The notes beneath the pieces were generated by a model. That model did no database searches. It was not told the origin of the DNA and saw nothing but the letters and a program-made list of their open reading frames with translations. This document shows, piece by piece, positions 15,235-23,829 of a stretch of 48,155 nucleotides of DNA. The number at the start of each line of letters is the position of its first letter. The first letter of the stretch is position 1. This DNA comes from Chloroflexota bacterium (lineage in GTDB: Bacteria > Chloroflexota > UBA6077 > FW602-bin22 > JAMCYS01), in NCBI GenBank assembly GCA_023473795.1, contig JAMCYS010000105.1, positions 1 through 48,155 on the forward strand. Direction: 5' to 3'. The position numbers were made by a program, and so were the translations under genes.

Positions 15235-15996
15235 CTAGCGTAGGCAGCCGCGAGCGATGTCCGCGGCCAGCCGCAAGCGCATCTCCCATTGGTCAGGCGA
15301 GGCCGACTGAGCGGCGGTCCAAGCCGCGGGGCCACCCGCCCGGGCTACCTCCTCGGGGAAGCGGTCGGCGGTCTCGTACTCCAGACCGTCGGCGACCGTG
15401 TAGGCCACCGTCAGGCCCGTCTCGATAGCCAGAGCCGGCCACTCGCCCTCCGTGCCAAAGCCCACGACGCGGGACTCTTGCGCTATCAAGTCCGCCGCCC
15501 GGCCCGACAGCCCGCAGGCGGCGGCACAGAGGTCCCAGTCACGGCCGAAGCGCAGCCCGAAGACGCGATTGGCCAGCGCCTCTGTCTCCCTCATCACGGC
15601 GGGATGGCTGGCGAAGGCGCGGGGGGTGCGACCGATCACGAGGTAGTCCACATTGCCAACGCGGTCCGGCAGAGCGGCCAGCTCCTGAGGATAGTGGGCA
15701 ATCCAGTGCAGCGCGCGATCGCTGTCGCAGTAGAGGATGCGTTCGTAACCGGCAGCACGTGCGAGAGCGACGCCTTGGTGGCGGGCGGCGCCGACGCCCG
15801 GTCCGCTCTCGCGCTGCCAGCTCACGCCCAGGCGCGAGAGCTCACCCAGAGCCTCCGGGCGCGTGCCGGCAGAGGCGATGAGAAAGTGGGCGGCGAATAG
15901 GCTCTCCAGCTGGGGCAGGTGCTTGCCCATCGCGCGGAAGAGACGACCTTCAGGGTCGTGCATCAGGCTGACGAGCGCAACATCGGTCATTGCCAT
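15235..15996 (-). CDS. Probable GT-A-fold glycosyltransferase-like protein
   Basis: A 253-residue soluble protein with the features of a nucleotide-sugar-binding GT-A fold: a first strand DVALVSLMHD, then GVGAARHQGVALARAAGYERILYCDSD, where Asp91-Ser92-Asp93 is a DxD-type metal site. It lacks membrane anchors. Downstream parts (VGNVDYLVIGRTPRAF, DWDLCAAACGLSGRAADL, AIETGLTVAYTVADG) suggest an acceptor region. It might be a glycosyltransferase or a related enzyme that lost activity; I cannot name the sugar. ATG 15996 or 15990 could be the start. It lies convergent to the broken acetyltransferase gene and 114 nt downstream of the isomerase gene. Confidence 0.62.
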   Translation of the reverse strand: MAMTDVALVSLMHDPEGRLFRAMGKHLPQLESLFAAHFLIASAGTRPEALGELSRLGVSWQRESGPGVGAARHQGVALARAAGYERILYCDSDRALHWIAHYPQELAALPDRVGNVDYLVIGRTPRAFASHPAVMRETEALANRVFGLRFGRDWDLCAAACGLSGRAADLIAQESRVVGFGTEGEWPALAIETGLTVAYTVADGLEYETADRFPEEVARAGGPAAWTAAQSASPDQWEMRLRLAADIARGCLR

Positions 15997-16110
15997 TCAC
16001 CATGGGCAGAAGTCAGGGCTGCCGGTTCATGTGCTGGCTGGCAGTCGCATGCGGGCGCTGCCGGGGCCCGGGCAGCAAGGGCACCCGTCCTTGCCGCCCC
16101 GCCGTATGTC

Positions 16111-16893
16111 CTACTTCAGGTCCTTCAACCAGCTCAGAGATTGCTCCGAGGATCCTTCGGGGACGTATTCCAGGCCGATGTAGCCCTGGTAGCCAGCGTC
16201 CTCCAAAGCCTTGAGCACGTTGGGGAAGTTGATCTCGCCCGTGCCCGGCTGGTGGCGCCCCGGCACGTCGGCGACCTGGATGTGGGCGATTTTGTCCAGG
16301 TTGTTCGTCATCGTGGTGATGAGGTTGCCCTCCATGATTTGGAGGTGGTAGATGTCGTACTGGAACTTGACGTTCGGTGCCCCAACGGCGTCGACGATGG
16401 CAAAGCCATCGGCCGAGTGGTTGAGGAAGTAGCCCGGCATGCCGTACAGATTGATCGCTTCGACCATCACCGTAACGCCCTGCGCCGCCGCAGCTGGCGC
16501 CACTTTCTGCAACCGCTTGATGGCAATCTCGGTCTGCTTTCCCCGCGACACCTCCGGCACTCGCAGACCGACCAGGGTGTTGAACAGCTTGGTGCCTAAC
16601 TTATCGGCCACTTTCAGGGCCTCATCGAAGGAGCGCCGGAAACCATCCTCCGCCTCCTGGCCGGGCAGGCAGAGATAACCCCGCTTGAAAGGACCGTCGG
16701 CCGGCACGTTCGGGTCGAAAAGATGCACCGTTAGGCCGTACTCTTCTTTCAACGCGAAGCATTCGTCCACGTCAATCTGGCGGGGGAAAAGGAACTCGAA
16801 AGACTTGAATCCGAGCTCGGCCGTCCTGCGCACTCGCTCGGCGAACGGGTATTCGGTGAACATCATCGACAGGTTGGTGCCGTATTTCAGCAT
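16111..16893 (-). CDS. Hydroxypyruvate isomerase-like sugar isomerase/epimerase
   Basis: A 260-residue TIM-barrel protein of the xylose isomerase-like family. It resembles Hyi in VEAINLYGMPGYFL (Glu145), FQYDIYHLQIMEGN (Asp180, His183), HIQVADVPGRHQPGTGEINFP (His204, His214, Glu220) and YIGLEYVPEG (Glu242); these residues form the metal and catalytic site that interconverts hydroxypyruvate and tartronate semialdehyde in Hyi. Other epimerases of the family share them, so the substrate is probable rather than certain. ATG 16893 was chosen over longer starts because AGGGAG lies about 7 nt upstream. A promoter is visible at 16946-16975. Confidence 0.85.
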   Translation of the reverse strand: MLKYGTNLSMMFTEYPFAERVRRTAELGFKSFEFLFPRQIDVDECFALKEEYGLTVHLFDPNVPADGPFKRGYLCLPGQEAEDGFRRSFDEALKVADKLGTKLFNTLVGLRVPEVSRGKQTEIAIKRLQKVAPAAAAQGVTVMVEAINLYGMPGYFLNHSADGFAIVDAVGAPNVKFQYDIYHLQIMEGNLITTMTNNLDKIAHIQVADVPGRHQPGTGEINFPNVLKALEDAGYQGYIGLEYVPEGSSEQSLSWLKDLK

Positions 16894-16945
16894 CGTTGCT
16901 CCCTTGTCCATGCGATAGTCGCCGCAGCCAGCGGCCACCCGCCGA

Positions 16946-16975
16946 ATTATAGTGGCTCGCCAGGCTGCTCCGCAA
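16946..16975 (-). promoter_or_regulatory. Promoter for the isomerase gene
   Basis: On the minus strand: TTGCGG (16975-16970), 18 nt, consensus TATAAT (16951-16946). Confidence 0.55.
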
Positions 16976-17028
16976 GTTTGCCGGCCGGCGGTCGAGCCGC
17001 CACCGCCGGCCGACCCCGGCCATTGGGT

Positions 17029-17034
17029 TATAAT
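17029..17034 (+). promoter_or_regulatory. -10 element for archease-rtcB
   Basis: Consensus TATAAT 43 nt before the archease start; no clear -35. It lies about 80 nt from the divergent isomerase promoter. Confidence 0.45.
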
Positions 17035-17077
17035 TGACTGGCAGCCCACTCGATGGCTGGCAGCCTGGAGGACGCTC

Positions 17078-17491
17078 GTGCAGCCTTATGAGTACTTCGA
17101 GCACACAGCGGACATCGGGCTGCGGTCCTTTGGCAGGGATGTGGCCGAAGCCTTTGCTAACGCAGGACGCGGGCTCAGCGCTTTGCTGGTAGATCCCTCC
17201 ACGGTGCAGCCGCGGGAAGAGCGCCAGGTGACGCTGCAGGGCGGGGAGCTAGCTGAGCTGTTGGTGGAATGGTTGAACGAGATTCTCTTCCTGGCCGACA
17301 GCGAAGGCTTTCTGGCAGTCGATGTGGCGGTACACGTGGTGAACGAGCAGGGCTTGCGAGCCAGCTTGCGGGGAGAACGGGCCGACCTTTCTCGCCATCG
17401 CCTCCTGGGGGGAGTCAAGGCGGCCACCTACCACCAAACGCAGGTCCGTTGCGACGGCGGCTGTGTCGTGCAGGTGATACTGGATGTTTGA
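17078..17491 (+). CDS. Archease
   Basis: A 137-residue protein of the archease family (MTH1598/TM1083 type). The opening YEYFEHTADIGLRSFG carries the conserved Asp, and LLVEWLNEILFLADSEGFL and GGVKAATYHQTQV are family blocks. Archease binds metal and activates the RNA ligase RtcB by promoting its guanylylation. GTG 17078 is supported by GGAGG 6 nt upstream. rtcB starts 19 nt downstream, so the two form an operon, which is direct context for its role. Confidence 0.92.
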   Translation: MQPYEYFEHTADIGLRSFGRDVAEAFANAGRGLSALLVDPSTVQPREERQVTLQGGELAELLVEWLNEILFLADSEGFLAVDVAVHVVNEQGLRASLRGERADLSRHRLLGGVKAATYHQTQVRCDGGCVVQVILDV

Positions 17492-17510
17492 TGCCTAAGG
17501 GAGGACACTC

Positions 17511-18965
17511 GTGAGCAAGCCCGGACGCCTCAAGAGGATAGACGAATACCGCTGGGAGCTGCCGACCACCTACAAGCCGGGTATGCGCGTGCCGGGTCTG
17601 GTGTACGCCGACGAGAACTTGGCGGCGCAGATCGACGCCGACCAGGCGCTAGAGCAAGTGGCTAACGTCGCTTTTCTTCCCGGCATCGTCGGGCATTCCC
17701 TGGCGATGCCGGACATTCACTGGGGCTACGGTTTTCCCGTGGGCGGCGTAGCGGCAACTGGCGTCGAAGACGGTGTGATCTCGCCCGGGGGCATCGGCTT
17801 CGACATCAACTGCGGCGTGCGCCTGCTGTGCAGCGACCTAAGCGAGGTGGGGGTGCGGCCGCGGCTGGTCAAGTTGACGGAGGCGATCTTCCACGGCGTG
17901 CCCTCGGGGGTAGGAGTTGGTGGCAAGGTGCGCTTGGCCGGCAAGGAGATCGACGAGGTGCTGCGCCAGGGTGCTCGCTGGGCCGTTGCCCGGGGTTACG
18001 GCAGCGAGGATGACCTGGAGCGCACCGAAGAGCGTGGTACCTTCTCCGCAGCCGACCCCGGCAAGGTAAGCGAGAAGGCCAAGCAGCGGGGCACGCCGCA
18101 GCTAGGCACACTGGGTTCGGGGAACCACTTCCTGGAGGTACAGGTGGTCGATCGGGTCTACCTGCCGGACGTGGCCCGTGCTTTCGGCATTGCGGGTACC
18201 GGGCAGGTAATGGTGCTCATCCATTCCGGCTCGCGCGGACTCGGCCACCAGGTCTGCGACGACTACTTGCGGCTGATGGGCCCGGCGGTACGCCGCTACG
18301 GCATTGAGGTGCCGGACCGCCAGTTAGCCTGCGTGCCCTTCGAGGCGCCCGAGGGCCAGGCTTACTACACGGCCATGGCCGCCGCGGCGAACTACGCCTG
18401 GGCCAACCGCCAATGCATCGCCCACTGGGTGCGTCAGGCCTTTGAGCAGGTGTTTGGCAAAGATTACCGCGATCTTGGCCTGCAAATGGTGTACGACGTC
18501 GCCCATAACATCGCCAAGGTGGAAACCTACCAGGTAGAGGGCGTACGCCGGCGCCTGGTTGTGCACCGCAAGGGCGCCACTCGCGCCTTTCCCGCCGGCC
18601 AGCCGGGACTCCCCGAGCCCTACCGCGCCGTTGGCCAGCCGGTGCTCATTCCGGGCGACATGGGCCGCTACTCATTTGTCGCCGTGGCTGGCGAGAAGGC
18701 GATGGCGGAGAGCTTCGGCTCCACCTGTCACGGCGCCGGCAGGCTGCAGAGTCGTTCGGCGGCCACCAAGAGCCTACGTGGCGTCGACGTGGCCGGTCGG
18801 CTGGCCAAGCAGGGCGTGGTCGTGCGCGCCAGCGGCGCCGGCACGCTGGCGGAGGAGGCGCCCGAAGCCTACAAGGATGTGGCCGATGTCGTGAGGGTGG
18901 TGGACGGCGCCGGACTGGCTCAGCGCGTGGCGCGGATGCGGCCCCTGGGCGTGGTCAAGGGCTAG
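17511..18965 (+). CDS. rtcB: RNA-splicing ligase RtcB
   Basis: A 484-residue GTP- and Mn-dependent RNA ligase joining 2',3'-cyclic phosphate or 3'-phosphate ends to 5'-OH ends. Metal ligands are recognisable: Cys101 in GFDINCGVRLL, His206 in GSGNHFLEV, His238 in IHSGSRGLGH and His332 in YDVAHNIAK. His407 in STCHGAGR is the residue that takes GMP. Length and motif order match the family. GTG 17511 follows AAGGGAGG. It is cotranscribed with archease. In bacteria the pair is linked to RNA repair or tRNA processing; the RNA target here is unknown. Confidence 0.97.
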   Translation: MSKPGRLKRIDEYRWELPTTYKPGMRVPGLVYADENLAAQIDADQALEQVANVAFLPGIVGHSLAMPDIHWGYGFPVGGVAATGVEDGVISPGGIGFDINCGVRLLCSDLSEVGVRPRLVKLTEAIFHGVPSGVGVGGKVRLAGKEIDEVLRQGARWAVARGYGSEDDLERTEERGTFSAADPGKVSEKAKQRGTPQLGTLGSGNHFLEVQVVDRVYLPDVARAFGIAGTGQVMVLIHSGSRGLGHQVCDDYLRLMGPAVRRYGIEVPDRQLACVPFEAPEGQAYYTAMAAAANYAWANRQCIAHWVRQAFEQVFGKDYRDLGLQMVYDVAHNIAKVETYQVEGVRRRLVVHRKGATRAFPAGQPGLPEPYRAVGQPVLIPGDMGRYSFVAVAGEKAMAESFGSTCHGAGRLQSRSAATKSLRGVDVAGRLAKQGVVVRASGAGTLAEEAPEAYKDVADVVRVVDGAGLAQRVARMRPLGVVKG

Positions 18966-18968
18966 AAC

Positions 18969-18998
18969 TGGACAAGCGAGGAAAGCCGGTATTATACT
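18969..18998 (+). promoter_or_regulatory. Possible promoter for the isopropylmalate/isocitrate dehydrogenase-family gene
   Basis: TGGACA (18969-18974), 18 nt, TATACT (18993-18998), starting just after the rtcB stop codon. Confidence 0.45.
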
Positions 18999-19086
18999 GC
19001 CTCTGCGCTAGTGCGGCTTCCCGCCGGCCTACCCCATACATATCCCAGGCATTAGCGGTCGCCGAGTAAGCCACGAGGAGGAATGA

Positions 19087-20238
19087 ATGCGCGCGTCCTA
19101 CAATATCGGTCTCATCCGCGGTGATGGCATTGGTCCCGAGGTTGTCCGTGAAGGCATCAAGGTGCTGGAGCGCGTGGCGTCCGGTTACGACTTCAAACTG
19201 GACTGGCACGATTTCCCCATCAGTGCCGAGACTTACCTGAAGCGGGGCGTGCTGATGACCGACCAGGAGCTGGACGATCTCAGCAAATCGGCGGCCATCT
19301 ACTTTGGCGCCATGGGCGACCCACGCGTGCCGGAGAAGGTCCTGCAGGGCGGGGGCATCCTGCGTCTGCGCTTCCACTTCGACCAGTATATCAACCTGAG
19401 GCCCGCCAAGCTCTACCGGGGCGTCGAGACCCCGCTCAAGGACAAACGGCCCGGACAGATCGACTTTCAGGTCGTGCGCGAGAATAGTGAGGACTTCTAT
19501 GTTGGCCTGGGCGGCCGCTTTCGGGGCAGCGAGCACGACTTCCATTTGGACCTGAAGCGGCGGCTTTACGAGGCCCAGTTCTCCGTCAACGCAAAGGTAG
19601 AACCCGACGAGGAGTTGGGCTTCCAGATGGGTGTGATGAGCGGCACTGGCGCCGAGCGGGTGCTGCGCTACGGGTTCGAGCTGGCGCGTCGGAAGGGCGC
19701 GAAGCGAGTGACCGTCGTCGACAAGTTCAACGTGCTCAGCGATATCTACGGCGTCTGGCGCGACCGGGCCGACCTGGTGGCGAAGGACTACCCGGAAATC
19801 CAGTACGAATTCGCCTTCGTCGATGCCGTTACCCAGTGGTTCGTGCGGCGCCCGGAGTGGTACCAGATCGTGATCGCCCCCAATACTTTCGGCGACATTA
19901 TCACCGACCTCGCGGCGGCGGTTGTGGGGGGCATGGGAATCGCTCCCGGTGGTAACATCAACCCGGAGCGCAAGTACCCCTCGATGTTCGAACCGATCCA
20001 CGGCTCGGCGCCCAAATACGCGGGCCAGAAGGTCGCCAACCCCGTCGCCACCATTCTGGCCGGGGCGATGATGCTGGAATTCCTGGGCGAGGGCAAGGCT
20101 GCCAAAACGGTCGAGGAGGCGGTCGAGTTCGTGCTGGCCGAGGGCAAGTACCGCACCTACGACCTTGGCGGCTCATCCAAGACCAACGAGGTGGGCGACG
20201 CAGTCGCCGCGGCGGTCGATCGCATGGCAGGCAAGTAG
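19087..20238 (+). CDS. Isocitrate/isopropylmalate dehydrogenase family enzyme
   Basis: A 383-residue beta-hydroxyacid oxidative decarboxylase. GLIRGDGIGPEV opens the fold; RLRFHFDQYINLRPAKLY and VVRENSEDFYVG are the substrate-binding segments; VDKFNVLSD holds the catalytic Lys region; and NTFGDIITDLAAAVVGGMGIAPGGNI is the signature with the metal-binding aspartates. The last part HGSAPKYAGQKVANPVATI binds NAD. It could be 3-isopropylmalate, tartrate or homoisocitrate-type dehydrogenase; the 'LRLRFHFDQ' loop does not settle it, and no leu genes are nearby. ATG 19087 follows GAGGAGG; another ATG at 19083 is out of frame. Confidence 0.85.
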   Translation: MRASYNIGLIRGDGIGPEVVREGIKVLERVASGYDFKLDWHDFPISAETYLKRGVLMTDQELDDLSKSAAIYFGAMGDPRVPEKVLQGGGILRLRFHFDQYINLRPAKLYRGVETPLKDKRPGQIDFQVVRENSEDFYVGLGGRFRGSEHDFHLDLKRRLYEAQFSVNAKVEPDEELGFQMGVMSGTGAERVLRYGFELARRKGAKRVTVVDKFNVLSDIYGVWRDRADLVAKDYPEIQYEFAFVDAVTQWFVRRPEWYQIVIAPNTFGDIITDLAAAVVGGMGIAPGGNINPERKYPSMFEPIHGSAPKYAGQKVANPVATILAGAMMLEFLGEGKAAKTVEEAVEFVLAEGKYRTYDLGGSSKTNEVGDAVAAAVDRMAGK

Positions 20239-20335
20239 CCAGCAGGTTGGTCATTGCTGCTGAGAGCGGCTGGGGTTGCCCATCCGCTCTCCCATCTCGG
20301 CGTTGGCGCCGCCTGAATGGTGCGGAGGGCCTGGC

Positions 20336-21196
20336 GTGGGCGATATCCTGAACCTGATCTTCATTCTCTTCCTGATCGCGGCTTTCGTCCCGATGTTACA
20401 GAAGTTGGTGCTCAATTCGCGCCGGCAGCAGGCCATTCGCTCCTTCGAGCGGCGACGCAGCTCGCGTCTGATCACGCTCATCCACCGTCAGGAATCGGTC
20501 AGCTTTCTGGGCGTGCCGATCGCCCGCTACATCGACATCGAGGACTCCGAGCAGGTCTTGCGTGCCATCAGGCTCACGGACGACGACGTGCCAATTGACG
20601 TCATCCTGCATACGCCCGGCGGTCTCGTGCTGGCGGCAGAGCAGATCGCCTGCGCTCTGGCTCGCCACAAGGCGCCCGTGACGGTCTTCATCCCGCATTA
20701 CGCCATGTCGGGCGGCACACTCATCGCTCTCGCGGCGGACGAGATAGTGATGGATCCCAACGCCGTGGTCGGGCCGGTCGATCCGCAAATCGGCGATCCC
20801 CAGCGCGGCACCTTTGCCGCGGCTTCGATTCTGGCGGCCCTGCAGCAGCCAAATCCCAACCGGGACGATAGCACGCTCATCCTCGGCGACATCGCCGAGA
20901 AGGCCATCCGCCAGGTCAACCAGGCGGTTTTCGACCTGATCCGTGACAAGATGACCGCGGAGAAGGCGCGGGAGCTGGCCGACCTGCTCAGCCAGGGCAC
21001 CTGGACTCACGACTACCCGATCAACGCCGACCAAGCGCGGGACCTCGGCCTGCCGGTGCGCGAGACAATGCCGGTGGACGTCTACAGCCTCATGGATCTC
21101 TACCCTCAAACGCAGCAACGTCGCCCCAGCGTGGAGTTCGTGCCTGTGCCTTACCGGCCAAGCGCGCCGTTGCCGCCGGGGAGAGACCGCCAATAG
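20336..21196 (+). CDS. Membrane-anchored Clp-fold serine protease (SDH/SppA-like)
   Basis: A 286-residue protein of the 'serine dehydrogenase proteinase' family. Residues about 3-26 are a single N-terminal membrane helix (ILNLIFILFLIAAF); the rest is a ClpP/SppA-type domain. DVILHTPGGLVLAA forms the oxyanion region and HYAMSGGTLIAL carries the probable nucleophile Ser125; DEIVMDPNAVVGPVDPQIG follows. Such proteins are thought to cleave membrane or secreted peptides, perhaps with a Ser-Lys dyad. GTG 20336 was chosen because GGAGGG lies 6 nt upstream; the longer frame lacks a ribosome site. Confidence 0.87.
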   Translation: MGDILNLIFILFLIAAFVPMLQKLVLNSRRQQAIRSFERRRSSRLITLIHRQESVSFLGVPIARYIDIEDSEQVLRAIRLTDDDVPIDVILHTPGGLVLAAEQIACALARHKAPVTVFIPHYAMSGGTLIALAADEIVMDPNAVVGPVDPQIGDPQRGTFAAASILAALQQPNPNRDDSTLILGDIAEKAIRQVNQAVFDLIRDKMTAEKARELADLLSQGTWTHDYPINADQARDLGLPVRETMPVDVYSLMDLYPQTQQRRPSVEFVPVPYRPSAPLPPGRDRQ

Positions 21197-21286
21197 CGTT
21201 TGCTCGCTCGCCTTTTCAACGAGTGACGCCCGTGCTAACATTGAACTGCAGGCAAGACCGGGCGGATAGTTCCCAGGAGGCTTGGA

Positions 21287-21796
21287 TTGGCAGGGCCGGG
21301 TGCTCCCTCAGGCCCCGAGGGTCAGGACGACCCACAGGTCGTGGCGCCGCAGCTGTTATGGTACGCTACGGTGGCTGTCAGCCTGCTTGCCGTGTTGCTG
21401 CTGGCGGTCGGACTGCCTGGAAGGTACGGGCTGCCTGTCGTGGCCTTAGTCGTCTCGTCGCCCACGCCGGTGCCGACACCCAGCGTTGGCGCGACGCCCA
21501 CTGCCCGCCCTGCCTTGGTCGTGTTGCCCACACCAAGCAGCACCCCAACGATCACGCCCACGGCGGCACCCCAGCGCTACAAGATTGGCAACACGGGCGG
21601 CGATGGCGCGGCTGTCAGACAGACCCCCAGCAAGACCGGGACGCTGCTGGCCGGTTGGCCGGACAATACAATACTGGTCGAGGCTGGCCCGGACGTCACG
21701 GGCGACGGCGTCACCTGGAAGAAGGTGCGCGACCCCCGAGGCAACGTGGGCTACGCCCAGGCGCAGTACCTCTTGCCGGTGCCCCCGGGTGGCTAG
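21287..21796 (+). CDS. Membrane-anchored SH3-like domain protein
   Basis: A 169-residue protein. Residues about 22-43 form one membrane helix (LLWYATVAVSLLAVLLLAVGL). About 55-95 is a Pro/Thr-rich linker with TPTP-type repeats, and the C-terminal 70 residues form an SH3b-like domain: IGNTGGDGAAVRQTPSKTG, then WKKVRDPRGNVGYAQAQYLL. Bacterial SH3b domains bind cell-wall peptide or glycan, so an envelope role is likely. TTG 21287 is supported by AGGAGG 6 nt upstream. Confidence 0.75.
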   Translation: MAGPGAPSGPEGQDDPQVVAPQLLWYATVAVSLLAVLLLAVGLPGRYGLPVVALVVSSPTPVPTPSVGATPTARPALVVLPTPSSTPTITPTAAPQRYKIGNTGGDGAAVRQTPSKTGTLLAGWPDNTILVEAGPDVTGDGVTWKKVRDPRGNVGYAQAQYLLPVPPGG

Positions 21797-21812
21797 GTAG
21801 GCGCGGCCGTGC

Positions 21813-21841
21813 TTGCGCCAGTCGCCACCGAAGGTTAGAAT
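21813..21841 (+). promoter_or_regulatory. Possible promoter for hisA-hisF-hisI
   Basis: TTGCGC (21813-21818), 17 nt, TAGAAT (21836-21841), about 22 nt before the hisA start. Confidence 0.45.
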
Positions 21842-21863
21842 CCCCTTCCGGCAGGTAATTGCA

Positions 21864-22595
21864 GTGCAAATCATTCCCGCGATCGACATTCGAGACGGTA
21901 GGTGCGTGCGCCTCTGGCAGGGCGATTATGCTCAGGAGACTGTCTACGCCGCCGACCCCGCCGCTGTCGCCCTGGCCTGGCAGGGAGCCGGCGCCAAGCG
22001 TCTTCACGTCGTGGACCTCGACGGCGCTGCCGGCCGAGCCGGCGCCAATGCAGCTGCTATCATGGCTTTGGTGCAGGCAGTGGAGATACCGGTAGAACTG
22101 GGCGGCGGCCTGCGCCGGGAAAGCGACTTGACCGCGGCCTTTGCGTTGGGCATCGACCGCGCCATTCTCGGCACGGTGGCCGTGGAGAATCCCAACCTGG
22201 TGGAGTGGGCTGTGGCTCGTTTTGGCGAAGGCATTGCCGTGGGCATCGACGCGCGCGAGGGATTGGTAGCGACGCGGGGCTGGAGAGAGACATCGGCAGT
22301 GCCCGCTCTCGCTCTGGCCGGCAGGATGGTCGGACTCGGCGTGCGGCGGCTGATCTACACCGACATTGCCCGCGACGGAACCCTCGCCGGTCCGAACGTG
22401 GGCGCGATGGCGGAGATGGCGCGTGCGGTGCCGGTGCCTGTGATCGCTTCCGGCGGCGTGTCCAACCTGGCTGATTTGCTCGCCCTGGCCGAGACGGGGG
22501 TGGAGGCAGCGATCGTCGGTCGCGCGCTTTACACCGGCAAGATCGATTTGGTGGAGGCGCTTGGCGCGCTGGGAGCGGAGGAGTATGCTAACTAA
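21864..22595 (+). CDS. hisA: ProFAR isomerase, histidine biosynthesis
   Basis: A 243-residue TIM barrel that isomerises ProFAR to PRFAR, the fourth step of histidine synthesis. Catalytic Asp8 (PAIDIRDG) and Asp129 (GIDAREG) are both present, with the phosphate-binding GGGLR and ASGGVS loops in the two half-barrels. GTG 21864 gives the exact family N-terminus (VQIIPAID); the upstream longer frame is not supported. hisF overlaps its last 11 nt, so translation is coupled. Confidence 0.95.
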   Translation: MQIIPAIDIRDGRCVRLWQGDYAQETVYAADPAAVALAWQGAGAKRLHVVDLDGAAGRAGANAAAIMALVQAVEIPVELGGGLRRESDLTAAFALGIDRAILGTVAVENPNLVEWAVARFGEGIAVGIDAREGLVATRGWRETSAVPALALAGRMVGLGVRRLIYTDIARDGTLAGPNVGAMAEMARAVPVPVIASGGVSNLADLLALAETGVEAAIVGRALYTGKIDLVEALGALGAEEYAN

Positions 22596-23352
22596 GCGGA
22601 TCATACCCTGCCTGGACGTGACTGAGGGCCGGGTGGTCAAGGGCACGCACTTCCTCAACCTGCGCGATGCCGGCGACCCGGTGGAGTTGGCCGCGTTCTA
22701 CAATCGGGAGGGCGCTGACGAGCTGGTGTTTCTCGACATAACAGCCAGCAGCGACGCCCGCGAGACAATGGTACATATTGTGGAGCGCACGGCCGATACC
22801 GTATTCATCCCCCTCACCGTTGGGGGCGGTCTGCGTAGCCCGGAAGACATCAAGCGGATTCTGCGCGCGGGTGCGGACAAGGTGTCCCTCAACACCGCTG
22901 CCGTGGCCAACCCGGAGCTGATCGCCGCCGGGGCCGAGCGTTTCGGCAGCCAGTGCATCGTGCTGGCCATCGACGCCAAGCGCGTGCCGGGCTCGGACCC
23001 ACTGGCCTGGGAGGTGTACACTCACGGCGGGAGGCGGCCGACAGGCATCGACGCCGTGGAGTGGGCGCGCCGCGGGGTAGCCCTGGGGGCAGGCGAGATA
23101 CTGCTTACCTCTATGGATGCGGACGGCACTTTGGCAGGCTATGACCTCCAGCTGACTGCCGCCATCTCCAACGCCGTGCCTGTGCCGGTAATCGCCTCCG
23201 GGGGCGCCGGTGGCCTTGAGCACTTGCGCAGTGCATTGACGACCGGCCGGGCCGACGCCGTTCTGGCGGCATCCATCTTCCACTACGGCACCTACAGCGT
23301 CAGGCAGGTCAAAGAGTACCTTGCCGGCTGCGGTATCCCGATAAGGCTCTGA
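22585..23352 (+). CDS. hisF: Imidazole glycerol phosphate synthase cyclase subunit
   Basis: A 255-residue TIM-barrel cyclase that, with the glutaminase HisH, turns PRFAR and ammonia into imidazole glycerol phosphate and AICAR. Catalytic Asp11 (IIPCLDV) and Asp130 (LAIDAKR) are in place, with GGGLRS and ASGGAGG phosphate loops. ATG 22585 follows GGAGCGGAGG and overlaps hisA. hisH is not in the window, so the partner must be encoded elsewhere. hisI follows after 15 nt. Confidence 0.96.
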   Translation: MLTKRIIPCLDVTEGRVVKGTHFLNLRDAGDPVELAAFYNREGADELVFLDITASSDARETMVHIVERTADTVFIPLTVGGGLRSPEDIKRILRAGADKVSLNTAAVANPELIAAGAERFGSQCIVLAIDAKRVPGSDPLAWEVYTHGGRRPTGIDAVEWARRGVALGAGEILLTSMDADGTLAGYDLQLTAAISNAVPVPVIASGGAGGLEHLRSALTTGRADAVLAASIFHYGTYSVRQVKEYLAGCGIPIRL

Positions 23353-23367
23353 AAGCGGGGCTAACGC

Positions 23368-23706
23368 ATGGACGTCAAGTTCGACGACAAGGGACTGATC
23401 CCCGCCATTATTCAGGATGCCCAGACACTGGACGTCCTGATGGTGGGCTATATGAACGAAGAGTCGCTGCGGCTGACTCTCTCCTCCGGCCAGGCCTGGT
23501 TCTGGAGCCGTAGCCGGCGCGAGTTGTGGCACAAGGGCGCCACCTCCGGCAACTTCCTCAACGTGCTCGAGGTGCGGCTGGACTGCGATGGAGACGCGCT
23601 GGTTGTGCTGGCCAACCCGGTTGGGCCTACTTGCCATACCGGGGCGCGCAGCTGCTTCTTCAGAGGACTTGGCCAGGGTCTGGAGGCTGAGCCGCTCTCT
23701 AAATAG
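23368..23706 (+). CDS. hisI: Phosphoribosyl-AMP cyclohydrolase
   Basis: A 112-residue single-domain PR-AMP cyclohydrolase, opening the adenine ring of PR-AMP. Zinc and magnesium site residues are clear: Asp72, Cys73, Asp74, Asp76 in RLDCDGDAL, and Cys89 and Cys96 in [27 protein letters not shown] is the substrate segment. It lacks the HisE pyrophosphohydrolase domain fused in many bacteria, so hisE should be elsewhere. ATG 23368 is 15 nt after hisF. Confidence 0.95.
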   Translation: MDVKFDDKGLIPAIIQDAQTLDVLMVGYMNEESLRLTLSSGQAWFWSRSRRELWHKGATSGNFLNVLEVRLDCDGDALVVLANPVGPTCHTGARSCFFRGLGQGLEAEPLSK

Positions 23707-23721
23707 GATGGGGAGAAGCGG

Positions 23722-23751
23722 TTGACAGTATCCTCGCGCTGGCCTTAGACT
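23722..23751 (+). promoter_or_regulatory. Promoter before the DUF1646 transporter gene
   Basis: Consensus -35 TTGACA (23722-23727), 18 nt, TAGACT (23746-23751). The predicted start, near 23758, falls at the base of the hairpin 23757-23782. Confidence 0.55.
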
Positions 23752-23756
23752 GAGAC

Positions 23757-23782
23757 AACCGCGCGGCAGTGACCGCGCGGTT
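23757..23782 (+). terminator. GC-rich hairpin: hisI terminator or 5' leader structure
   Basis: A perfect 10-bp stem, AACCGCGCGG (23757-23766) and CCGCGCGGTT (23773-23782), with a 6-nt loop CAGTGA and a short T-run into TAAG. It may end the hisAFI transcript, or form the very 5' end of the transporter mRNA given the promoter just upstream. Confidence 0.6.
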
Positions 23783-23829
23783 TAAGATGCCGTGTCCGAC
23801 ACTCGTCGGGCATCGACAGGGGTTTGCCG

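Noticed and set aside
16057-16076. GC hairpin between the isomerase and GT-A-like genes
   Set aside because: Six-base stem with no U-run in a very GC-rich stretch; no better than chance.
18955-20001. A 348-residue antisense frame over the isopropylmalate dehydrogenase-family gene
   Set aside because: Antisense shadow; the plus-strand frame has complete family motifs and a ribosome site.
21711-22658. A 315-residue antisense frame over hisA
   Set aside because: Shadow frame; hisA is certain from both catalytic aspartates and its coupling to hisF.
22588-23637. A 349-residue antisense frame over hisF and hisI
   Set aside because: Shadow of two clear histidine genes; His/Gln/Val-rich composition with no recognisable domain.
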